64,000 nt of DNA from Hydractinia symbiolongicarpus. Its lineage: Eukaryota; Cnidaria; Hydrozoa; Anthoathecata; Hydractiniidae. How positions within the stretch are numbered: position 1 is the stretch's first letter; each line of letters opens with the position of its first letter. The stretch covers positions 4,900,001 to 4,964,000 of the forward strand of contig NC_079880.1 in assembly GCF_029227915.1 (NCBI RefSeq). The letters run 5' to 3'. The position numbers and the translations under genes are program-made. A model generated the notes under the pieces. It did no database searches and had not been told where the DNA came from. It saw only the letters and a program-made list of their open reading frames with translations. Shown in pieces: positions 25,992-36,179 of this stretch.

Positions 25992-26008
25992 CCCCGGACC
26001 GAATAGGG
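25992..26008 (-). repeat. Right terminal inverted repeat of the transposon (17 bp)
   Basis: CCCCGGACCGAATAGGG, the exact reverse complement of 25260-25276. It is preceded by a run of C that merges with the subterminal hairpin, whereas the left end has 25 extra bases at this point. Confidence 0.92.
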
Positions 26009-26012
26009 TTAA
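26009..26012. other. Target site duplication TTAA, right
   Basis: TTAA directly after AATAGGG, followed by ACCTCTTTCATTAAGCG, which resumes the satellite monomer at the very base where it was interrupted. Confidence 0.93.
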
Positions 26013-28343
26013 ACCTCTTTCATTAAGCGTCTCATCAAAAATGAAAACATTTTTAAAAACTACAAGTCTCATGCGTTTTAGTGGTGAAAAAAAAATTAAA
26101 AAATCGTTTGGGAAATGAGTTTACTCACAGGGTACTTTCTTTGTATACATTCGACTACACGGGCCAAGCCCGGGATTTACGGGAAATAGCGGGATTTCGT
26201 TTGCTGGCGATTAAACTTCTTTCATTAACCGTCTCATCAAAAATGAAAACATTTCTGAAAACTACAAGTCTCATGCGTTTTAGTGGTAAAAAAATAATTT
26301 AAAAAATCGTTCGGGAAATGAGTTTACTCACAGGGTACTTTCTTTGTATACATTCGACTACACGGGCCAAGCCCGGGATTTACGGGAAGTCGCGGGATTT
26401 CGTTTGCTGGCGATTAAACTTCTTTCATCAACCGTCTCATCAAAAATGAAAACATTTTTGAAAACTTCAAGTCTCATGCGTTTTAGTGGTGAAAAAAAAA
26501 ATTAAAAAATCGTTCGGGAAATGAGTTTACTCCCTGGGTACTTTCTTTGTATACATTCGACTATACGGGCCAAGCCCGGGATTTACGGGAAATCGCGGGA
26601 TTTCGTTTGCCGGCGATTAAACCTCTTTTAATACGCGTCTCATCAAAAATGAAAACATTTTTGAAAACTACAAGTCTCATGCGTTTTAGTGGTGAAAAAA
26701 TAATATAAAAAATCGTTCGGAAAATGAGTTTACTCCTTGGGTACTTTCTTTGTATACTTTGGACTATACGGGCCGAGTCCGGGATTTACGGGAAATCGCA
26801 GATTTTCGTTTGAGGGCGATTAAACTTCTTTTATTCAGCGTCTCATCAAAAATGAAAACATTTTTGAAAACAACAAGTCTCATGCGTTTTAGTGGTGAAA
26901 AAAAAATTTAAAAAATCGTTCGGGAAATGAGTTTACTCCCTGGGTACTTTCTTTGTATACATTCGACTATACGGGCCAAGCCCCGGATTTACGGGAAAAC
27001 GCGGGATTTCGTTTGCCGGCGATTAAACCTCTTTCATTAAGCGTCTCATCAAAAATGAAAACATTTTTGAAAACTACAAGTCTCATGGGTTTTAGTGGTG
27101 AAAAAAAAAATTAAAAAATCGTTTGGGAAATGAGTTTACTCACTTGGTACTTTCTTTGTATACATTCGACTATACGGGCCAAGCCCGGGATTTACGGGAA
27201 ATCGCGGGATTTCGTTTGCCGGCGATTAAACTTCTTTCATTAACCGTCTCATCAAAAATGAAAACATTTTTGAAAACTTCAAGTCTCATGCGTTTTAGTG
27301 GTGAAAAAAAAATTAAAAAATCGTTCGGGAAATGAGTTTACTCCCTGGGTACTTTCTTTGTATACATTCGACTATACGGGCCGAGTCCAGGGTTTACGGG
27401 AAATGGCGGGTTTTCGTTTGCCGGCGAATACACTTCTTTTATTCAGCGTCTCATCAAAAATGAAAACATTTTTAAAAACTACAAGTCTCATGCTTTTTAG
27501 TGGTGAAAAAATAATTTAAAAAATCGTTCTGGAAATGAGTTTACTCACAGGGTACTTTCTTTGTATACATTCGACTATACGGGCCAAGCCCGGGATTTAC
27601 GGTAAATCGCGGGTTTTCGTTTTCCGGCGATTAAACCACTTTCATTAAGCGTCTCATCAAAAATGAAAACTATTTTGAAAACTACAAGTCTCATGCGTTT
27701 TAGTGGTGAAAGAAAAATTTAAAAAATCGTTCGGGAAATGAGTTTACTCCCTGGGTACTTTCTTTGTATATATTCGACTATACGGGCCAAGCCCTGGATT
27801 TACGGGAAAACGCGGGATTTCGTTTGCCGGCGATTAAACCTCTTTCATTAAGCGTCTCATCAAAAATGAAAACATTTTTGAAAACTACAAGTCTCATGCG
27901 TTTTATTGGTGAAAAAATAATTTAAAAAATCGTTCGGGAAATGAGTTTACTCCCTGGGTACTTTCTTTGTATACTTTTGACTATACGGGCCGAGTCCGGG
28001 GTTTAAGGGAAATGGCGGGTTTTCGTTTGCTGTCGATTAAACTTCTTTTATTCAGCGTCTCATCAAAAATGAAAACATTTTTAAAAACTACAAGTCTCAT
28101 GCGTTTTAGTGGTAAAAAAATAATTTTAAAAATCGTTCGGGAAATGAGTTTACTCACAGGGTACTTTCTTTGTATACATTCGATTCACGGGCCAAGCCCG
28201 GGATTTACGGGAAATCGCGGGATTTCGTTTGCCGGCGATTAAACTTCTTTCATTAACCCTCTCATCAAAAATGAAAACATTTTTGAAAACTTCAAGTCTC
28301 ATGCGTTTTTGTGGTGAAAAAAAAAATTAAAAAATCGTTCGGG

Positions 28344-28546
28344 AAATGAGTTTACTCCCTGGGTACTTTCTTTGTATACATTCGACTATACGGGCCAAGC
28401 CCGGGATTTACGGGAAATCGCGGGATTTCGTTTGCCGGCGATTAAACCTCTTTTAATAAGCGTCTCAGCAAAAATGAAAACATTTTTGAAAACTACAAGT
28501 CTCATGCGTTTTAGTGGTGAAAAAATAATTTAAAAAATCGTTCGGG
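28344..28546 (+). repeat. Reference satellite monomer, type A (203 bp)
   Basis: One full unit from AAATGAG to GTTCGGG, chosen as a readable example. In order it holds the leader TTTACTCCCTGGGTAC; GTATAC followed by ATTCG; ACTATACGGGCCAAGCC (type A haplotype); the GC-rich dyad; TTTGCCGGCGATTAAAC, which carries the TTAA used as transposon target elsewhere; the AT-rich dyad; CATGCGTTTTAGTGG; and an A-rich spacer ending TTTAAAAAATCG. I counted about 13 CpG dinucleotides. The next unit starts exactly 203 bases later. This copy carries the AGCAAAAATG variant. Confidence 0.95.
28381..28394 (+). other. CENP-B-box-like motif in type A monomers (representative copy)
   Basis: The sequence TTCG-ACT-A-TA-CGGG matches the fixed bases of the mammalian CENP-B box (TTCG, A, CGGG), except that the first gap has three bases rather than four. 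It recurs in type A monomers throughout the window, on plus strand in the centre and as CCCGTATAGTCGAA in the flanks (for example 62-75). Type B monomers lose TTCG (TTTTG). That the motif exists is seen; that it binds any protein is only a possibility, and the one-base spacing difference argues against a classical CENP-B site. Confidence 0.3.
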
Positions 28547-29130
28547 AAATGAGTTTACTCCCTGGGTACTTTCTCTGTATACTTTGGACTATGCGGGCCG
28601 AGTCCGGGATTTACGGGAAATCACGGATTTTCGTTTGAGGGCGATTAAACTTCTTTTACTCAGCGTCTCATCAAAAATGAAAACATTTTTGAAAACTACA
28701 AGTCTCATGCGTTTTAGTGGTGAAAAAAAAATTTAAAAAATCGTTCGGGAAATGAGTTTACTCCCTGGGTACTTTCTTTGTATACATTCGACTATACGGG
28801 CCAAGCCCCGGATTTACGGGAAAACGCGGTATTTCGTTTGCCGGCTATTAAACCTCTTTCATTAAGCGTCTCATCAAAAATGAAAGCATTTTTGAAAACT
28901 ACAAGTCTCATGCGTTTTAGTGGTGAAAAAAAATAATTAAAAAATCGTTCGGGAAATGAGTTTACTCACTGGGTACTTTCTTTGTATACATTCGACTATA
29001 ATGCCAAGGCGGTGATTTACGGCAAATGGCGGGTTTTCGTTTGCCGTCGATTAAACTTCTTTTATTCAACGTCTCATCAAAAATGAAAACATTTTTAAAA
29101 ACTACAAGTCTCATGCGTTTTAGTGGTGAA

Positions 29131-32100
29131 AAAATAATTTAAAAAATCGTTCTGGAAATGAGTTTACTCACAGGGTACTTTCTTTGTATACATTCGACTA
29201 TACGGGCCAAGCCTGGGATTTACGGAAAATCGCGGGTATTCGTTTTTCGGCGATTAAACCTCTTTCATTAAGCGTCTCATCAAAAATGAAAACATTTTTG
29301 AAAACTACAAGTCTCATGCGTTTTAGTGGTAAAGAAAATAATATAAAAAATCATTCGGGAAATGAGTTTACTCCCTGGGTACTTTCTTTGTATACTTTTG
29401 ACTATACGGGTCGAGTCCGGGGTTTACGGGGAATCGCAGGTTTTCGTTTGCCGTCGATTAAACTTCTTTTATTCAACGTCTCATCAAAAATGAAAATATT
29501 TTTAAAAACTACAAGTCTTATGCGTTTTAGTGGTGAAAAAATAATTTAAAAAATCGTTCTGGAAATGAGTTTACTCACAGGGTACTTTCTTTGTAAACAT
29601 TCGACTATACGGGCCAAGGCCGGGATTTACGGTAAGTCGCGGGTTTTCGTTTTCCGGCGATTAAACCTCTTTCATTAAGCGTCTCATCAAAAATGAAAAC
29701 TATTTTGAAAACTACAAGTCTCATGCGTTTTAGTGGTGAAAGAAAAATTTAAAAAATCGTTCGGGAAATGAGTTTACTCCCTGGGTACTTTCTTTGTATA
29801 CTTTTGACTATACGGGCCGAGTCCGGGATTTACGGGAAATCGCGGATTTTCGTTTGCCGGCGATTAAACTTCTTTTATTCAGCGTTTCATCAAAAATGAA
29901 AGCATTTTTAAAAACTACAAGTCTTATGCGTTTTAGTGGTGAAAAAATAATTTAAAAAATCGTTCTGGAAATGAGTTTACTCACAGGGTACTTTCTTTGT
30001 ATACATTCGACTATACGGGCCAAGCCCGGGATTTACGGAAAATCGCGGGTATTCGTTTTTCGGCGATTAAACCTCTTTCATTAAGCGTCTCATCAAAAAT
30101 GAAACAATTTTTGAAAACTTCAAGTCTCATGCGTTTTAGTGGTGAAAAAATAATTTAAAAAATCGTTCGGGAAATGAGTTTACTCCTTGGGTACTTTCTT
30201 TGTATACTTTTGACTATACGGGCCAAGCCGGGATTTACGGGAAATCGCGGGTTTTCGTTTGCCGGCGATTAAACTTCTTTTATTCAGCGTTTCATCAAAA
30301 ATGAAAACATTTCTAAAAACTACAAGTCTTATGCGTTTTAGTGGTGAAAAAATAATTTAAAAAATCGTTCTGGAAATGAGTTTACTCACAGGGTACTTTC
30401 TTTGTATACATTCGACTATACGGGCCAAGCCCGGGATTTACGGAAAATCGCGGGTATTCGTTTTTCGGCGATTAAACCTCTTTCATTAGGCGTCTCATCA
30501 AAAATGAAAACATTTTTGAAAACTACAAGTCTCATGCGTTTTAGTGGTGAAAGAAAAATTTAAAAAATCGTTCGGGAAATGAGTTTACTCCCTGGGTACT
30601 TTCTTTGTATACTTTTGACTATACGGGTCGAGTCCGGGGTTTACGGGGAATGGCGGGTTTTCGTTTGCCGTCGATTAAACTTCTTTTATTCAGCGTCTCA
30701 TCAAAAATGAAAACATTTTTAAAAACTACAAGTCTTATGCGTTTTAGTGGTGAAAAAATAATTTAAAAAATCGTTCTGGAAATGAGTTTACTCACAGGGT
30801 ACTTTCTTTGTATACATTCGACTATACGGGCCGAGGCCGCGATTTACGGTAAATCGCGGGTTTTCGTTTTCCGGCGATTAAACCTCTTTCATTAAGCGTC
30901 TCATCAAAAATGAAAACTATTTTGAAAACTACAAGTCTCATGCGTTTTAGTGGTGAAAGAAAAATTTAAAAAATCGTTCGGGAAATGAGTTTACTCCCTG
31001 GGTACTTTCTTTGTATACTTTTGACTATACGGGCCGAGTCCGGGATTTACGGGAAATCGCGGATTTTCGTTTGCCGGCGATTAAACTTCTTTTATTCAGC
31101 GTCTCATCAAAAATGAAAACATTTTTAAAAACTACAAGTCTTATGCGTTTTAGTGGTGAAAAAATAATTTAAAAAATCGTTCTGGAAATGAGTTTACTCA
31201 CAGGGTACTTTCTTTGTATACATTCGACTATACGGGCCAAGCCCGGGATTTACGGAAAATCGCGGGTATTCGTTTTTCGGCGATTAAACCTCTTTCATTA
31301 AGCGTCTCATCAAAAATGAAAACATTTTTGAAAACTACAAGTCTCATGCGTTTTAGTGGTAAAGAAAATAATATAAAAAATCGTTCGGGAAATGAGTTTA
31401 CTCCCTGGGTACTTTCTTTGTATACTTTTGACTATACGTGTCGAGTCCGGGGTTTATGGGGAATGGCGGGTTTTCGTTTGCCGTCGATTAAACTTCTTTT
31501 ATTCAGCGTCTCATCAAAAATGAAAACATTTTTAAAAACTACAAGTCTTATGCGTTTTAGTGGTGAAAAAATAATTTAAAAAATCGTTCTGGAAATGAGT
31601 TTACTCACAGGGTACTTTCTTTGTATACATTCGACTATACGGGCCAAGCCCGGGATTTACGGTAAATCGCGGGTTTTCGTTTTCCGGCGATTAAACCTCT
31701 TTCATTAAGCGTCTCATCAAAAATGAAAACTATTTTGAAAACTACAAGTCTCATGCGTTTTAGTGGTGAAAGAAAAATTTAAAAAATCGTTCGGGAAATG
31801 AGTTTACTCCCTGGGTACTTTCTTTGTATACTTTTGACTATACGGGCCGAGTCAAGGATTTACGGGAAATCGCGGATTTTCGTTTGCCGGCGATTAAACT
31901 TCTTTTATTCAGCGTCCCATCAAATATGAAAATATTTTTGAAAACTACAAGTCTCATGCGTTTAGTGGTAAAGAAAATAATATAAAAAATCGTTCGGGAA
32001 ATGAGTTTACTCCCTGGGTACTTTCTTTGTATACATTCGACTATACGGGCCAAGCCCGGGATTTACGGGAAATCGCGGGTTTTCGTTTGCTGGCGATTAA

Positions 32101-35100
32101 ACCACTTTCATTAAGCGTCTCATCAAAATTGAAAACATTTCTGAAAACTACAAGTCTCATGCGTTTTAGTGGTAAAAAAATAATTTAAAAAATCGTTCGG
32201 GAAATGAGTTTACTCACAGGGTACTTTCTTTGTATACATTCGACTACACGGGCCAAGCCCGGGATTTACGGGAAATCGCGGGATTTCGTTTGCTGGCGAT
32301 TAAACTTCTTTCATCAACCGTCTCATCAACAATGAAAACATTTTTGAAAACTTCAAGTCTCATGCGTTTTAGTGGTGAAAAAAAAAATTAAAAAATCGTT
32401 CGGGAAATGAGTTTACTCCCTGGGTACTTTCTTTGTATACATTCGACTATACGGGCCAAGCCCGGGATTTACGGGAAATTGCGGGATTTCGTTTGCCGGC
32501 GATTAAACCTCTTTTAATAAGCGTCTCATCAAAAATGAAAACATTTTTGAAAACTACAAGTCTCATGCGTTTTAGTGGTGAAAAAATAATTTAAAAAATC
32601 GTTCGGGAAATGAGTTTACTCCCTGGGTACTTTCTTTGTATACTTTGGACTATACGGGCCGAGTCCGGGATTTACGGGAAATCGCGGAATTTTGTTTGAG
32701 GGCGATTAAACTTCTTTTATTCAGCGTCTCATCAAAAATGAAAACATTTTTGAAAACTACAAGTCTCATGCGTTTTAGTGGTGAAAAAAAAATTTAAAAA
32801 ATCGTTCGGGAAATGAGTTTACTCCCTGGGTACTTTCTTTGTATACATTCGACTATACGGGCCAAGCCCCGGATTTACGGGAAAACGCGGGATTTCGTTT
32901 GCCGGCGATTAAACCTCTTTCATTAAGCGTCTCATCAAAAATGAAAACATTTTTAAAAACTACAAGTCTCATGCGTTTTAGTGGTAAAAAAATAATTTAA
33001 AAAATCGTTCGGGAAATGAGTTTACTCACAGGGTACTTTCTTTGTATACATTCGACTACACGGGCCAAGCCCGGGATTTACGGGAAGTTGCGGGATTTCG
33101 TTTGCTGGCGATTAAACTTCTTTCATCAACCGTCTCATCAAAAATGAAAACATTTTTGAAAACTTCAAGTCTCATGCGTTTTAGTGGTGAAAAAAAAAAT
33201 TAAAAAATCGTTCGGGAAATGAGTTTACTCCCTGGGTACTTTCTTTGTATACATTCGACTATACGGGCCAAGCCCGGGATTTACGGGAAATCGCGGGATT
33301 TCGTTTGCCGGCGATTAAACCTCTTTTAATACGCGTCTCATCAAAAATGAAAACATTTTTGAAAACTACAAGTCTCATGCGTTTTAGTGGTGAAAAAATA
33401 ATTTAAAAAATCGTTCGGGAAATGAGTTTACTCCTTGGGTACTTTCTTTGTATACTTTGGACTATACGGGCCGAGTCCGGGATTTACGGGAAATCGCGGA
33501 TTTTCGTTTGAGGGCGATTAAACTTCTTTTATTCAGCGTCTCATCAAAAATGAAAACATTTTTGAAAACAACAAGTCTCATGCGTTTTAGTGGTGAAAAA
33601 AAAATTTAAAAAATCGTTCGGGAAATGAGTTTACTCCCTGGGTACTTTCTTTGTATACATTCGACTATACGGGCCAAGCCCCGGATTTACGGGAAAACGC
33701 GGGATTTCGTTTGCCAGCGATTAAACCTCTTTCATTAAGCGTCTCATCAAAAATGAAAACATTTTTAAAAACTACAAGTCTCATGGGTTTTAGTGGTGAA
33801 AAAAAAAATTAAAAAATCGTTTGGGAAATGAGTTTACTCACTTTGTACTTTCTTTGTATACATTCGACTATACGGGCCAAGCCCGGGATTTACGGGAAAT
33901 CGCGGGATTTCGTTTGCCGGCGATTAAACTTCTTTCATTAACCGTCTCATCAAAAATGAAAACATTTTTGAAAACTTCAAGTCTCATGCGTTTTAGTGGT
34001 GAAAAAAAAATTAAAAAATCGTTCGGGAAATGAGTTTACTCCCTGGGTACTTTCTTTGTATAAATTCGACTATACGGGCTGAGTCCGGGGTTTACGGGAA
34101 ATGGCGGGTTTTCGTTTGCCGGCGAATACACTTCTTTTATTCAGCGTCTCATCAAAAATGAAAACATTTTTAAAAACTACAAGTCTCATGCCTTTTAGTG
34201 GTGAAAAAATAATTTAAAAAATCGTTCTGGAAATGAGTTTACTCACAGGGTACTTTCTTTGTATACATTCGACTATACGGGCCAAGCCCGGGATTTACGG
34301 TAAATCGCGGGTTTTCGTTTTCCGGCGATTAAACCACTTTCATTAAGCGTCTCATCAAAAATGAAAACTATTTTGAAAACTACAAGTCTCATGCGTTTTA
34401 GTGGTGAAAGAAAAATTTAAAAAATCGTTCGGGAAATGAGTTTACTCCCTGGGTACTTTCTTTGTATATATTCGACTATACGGGCCAAGCCCCGGATTTA
34501 CGGGAAAACGCGGGATTTCGTTTGCCGGCGATTAAACCTCTTTCATTAAGCGTCTCATCAAAAATGAAAACATTTTTGAAAACTACAAGTCTCATGCGTT
34601 TTATTGGTGAAAAAATAATTTAAAAAATCGTTTGGGAAATGAGTTTACTCCCTGGGTACTTTCTTTGTATACTTTTGACTATACGGGCCGAGTCCGGGAT
34701 TTACGGGAAATCGCGGATTTTCGTTTGCCGGCGATTAAACTTCTTTTATTCAGCGTCCCATCAAATATGAAAATATTTTTGAAAACTACAAGTCTCATGC
34801 GTTTAGTGGTAAAGAAAATAATATAAAAAATCGTTCGGGAAATGAGTTTACTCCCTGGGTACTTTCTTTGTATACTTTTGACTATACGGGTCGAGTCCGG
34901 GGTTTAAGGGAAATGGCGGGTTTTCGTTTGCCGTCGATTAAACTTCTTTTATTCAGCGTCTCATCAAAAATGAAAACATTTTTAAAAACTACAAGTCTCA
35001 TGCGTTTTAGTGGTAAAAAAATAATTTAAAAAATCGTTCGGGAAATGAGTTTACTCACAGGGTACTTTCTTTGTATACATTCCATTCACGGGCCAAGCCC

Positions 35101-36030
35101 GGGATTTACGGGAAATCGCGGGATTTCGTTTGCCGGCGATTAAACTTCTTTCATTAACCCTCTCATCAAAAATGAAAACATTTTTGAAAACTTCAAGTCT
35201 CATGCGTTTTTGTGGTGAAAAAAAAAATTAAAAAATCGTTCGGGAAATGAGTTTACTCCCTGGGTACTTTCTTTGTATACATTCGACTATACGGGCCAAG
35301 CCCGGGATTTACGGGAAATCGCGGGATTTCGTTTGCCGGCGATTAAACCTCTTTTAATAAGCGTCTCAGCAAAAATGAAAACATTTTTGAAAACTACAAG
35401 TCTCATGCGTTTTAGTGGTGAAAAAATAATTTAAAAAATCGTTCGGGAAATGAGTTTACTCCCTGGGTACTTTCTCTGTATACTTTGGACTATGCGGGCC
35501 GAGTCCGGGATTTACGGGAAATCACGGATTTTCGTTTGAGGGCGATTAAACTTCTTTTACTCAGCGTCTCATCAAAAATGAAAACATTTTTGAAAACTAC
35601 AAGTCTCATGCGTTTTAGTGGTGAAAAAAAAATTTAAAAAATCGTTCGGGAAATGAGTTTATTCCCTGGGTACTTTCTTTGTATACATTCGACTATACGG
35701 GCCAAGCCCCGGATTTACGGGAAAACGCGGTATTTCGTTTGCCGGCGATTAAACCTCTTTCATTAAGCGTCTCATCAAAAATGAAAGCATTTTTGAAAAC
35801 TACAAGTCTCATGCGTTTTAGTGGTGAAAAAAAATAATTAAAAAATCGTTCGGGAAATGAGTTTACTCACTGGGTACTTTCTTTGTATACATTCGACTAT
35901 AGGGCCAAGGCGGTGATTTACGCCAAATGGCGGGTTTTCGTTTGCCGTCGATTAAACTTCTTTTATTCAGCGTCTCATCAAAAATGTAAACATTTTTAAA
36001 AACTACAAGTCTCATGCGTTTTAGTGGTAA
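29131..36030 (+). repeat. Large tandem duplication, copy 2 (34 monomers, no transposon)
   Basis: Directly adjoins copy 1 in the same orientation and repeats its sequence of marked monomers. Relative to copy 1 it has one extra monomer near 31.1-31.3 kb, lacks one monomer that in copy 1 lies just right of the transposon (about 26.01-26.31 kb), and has one extra near 34.63-34.83 kb. It contains the empty TTAA site at 32909-32912. Confidence 0.8.
32909..32912. other. Empty (pre-insertion) TTAA site in the paralogous duplicate
   Basis: This TTAA lies exactly 7653 bp after the left TTAA of the transposon, and the left flanks match (AAGCCCCGGATTTACGGG, then AAAACGCGGGATTTCG, then GCGATTAA). The satellite here continues without insertion or footprint into ACCTCTTTCATTAAGCG. 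It is the allele-like unoccupied counterpart of the occupied site. Confidence 0.85.
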
Positions 36031-36179
36031 AAAAATAATTTTAAAAATCGTTCGGGAAATTAGTTTACTCACAGGGTACTTTCTTTGTATACATTCGACT
36101 ACACGGGCCAAGCCCGGGATTTACGGGAAATCGCGGGATTTCGTTTGCCGGCGATTAAACTTCTTTCATTAACCCTCTC

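Larger units (their letters stand above)
25260..26008. mobile_element. Non-autonomous piggyBac-type DNA transposon (MITE), 749 bp
   Basis: The element interrupts a satellite monomer at GCGATTAAAC. Both ends are flanked by TTAA (25256-25259 and 26009-26012), the hallmark of the piggyBac superfamily, and the termini are perfect 17-bp inverted repeats beginning CCCTA; the moth piggyBac element also begins TTAACCCTA. Just inside each end lies a poly-G/poly-C hairpin. The interior is A/T-rich, unrelated to the satellite and has no open frame able to encode a transposase, so the element would depend on an enzyme supplied elsewhere. Noticeable interior sequences are four CGTCA motifs at 25381-25447, a CACGTG, clustered CCGAT/ATCGG words at 25591-25677, and an 11-bp direct repeat CAGGAGTTATT (25763 and 25940). 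The superfamily rests on target site and end sequence only. The matching empty site at 32909-32912 confirms both boundaries. Confidence 0.85.
21680..29130 (+). repeat. Large tandem duplication, copy 1 (33 monomers plus the transposon)
   Basis: Distinctive variants here reappear in order in the following 6.9 kb: the AAGGCCGGGATTTACGGTAAG monomer (near 22.14 and 29.59 kb), GAGGCCGCGATTTACGG (23381 and 30832), TACGTGTCGAG (23781 and 31435), the TCCCATCAAATATG monomer (24.26 and 31.92 kb), ACGGGAAGT (26.39 and 33.09 kb) and CCAAGGCGGTGATTTACG (29004 and 35905). Offsets change 7452, 7654, 6698, 6901 along the unit; the changes are explained by the 753-bp insertion (element plus TTAA) and by gains or losses of single 203-bp monomers. 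Edges are approximate, within about one monomer. Confidence 0.8.

Noticed and set aside
25260-26008. Other transposon classes (Tc1/mariner, hAT, Helitron, LINE or SINE)
   Set aside because: The duplication is TTAA rather than TA or 8 bp, both ends are inverted repeats, and there is no terminal A tail or target-less insertion; the piggyBac signature fits better.
25897-26118. Open frame running from the transposon's right end into satellite
   Set aside because: Its proline run is the poly-C tract of the hairpin and its end is satellite sequence. It is not a transposase and has no conserved domain that I can recognise.
28381-28394. A true CENP-B box
   Set aside because: The canonical motif needs four bases between TTCG and A; here there are three. 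It is reported only as a similar motif.
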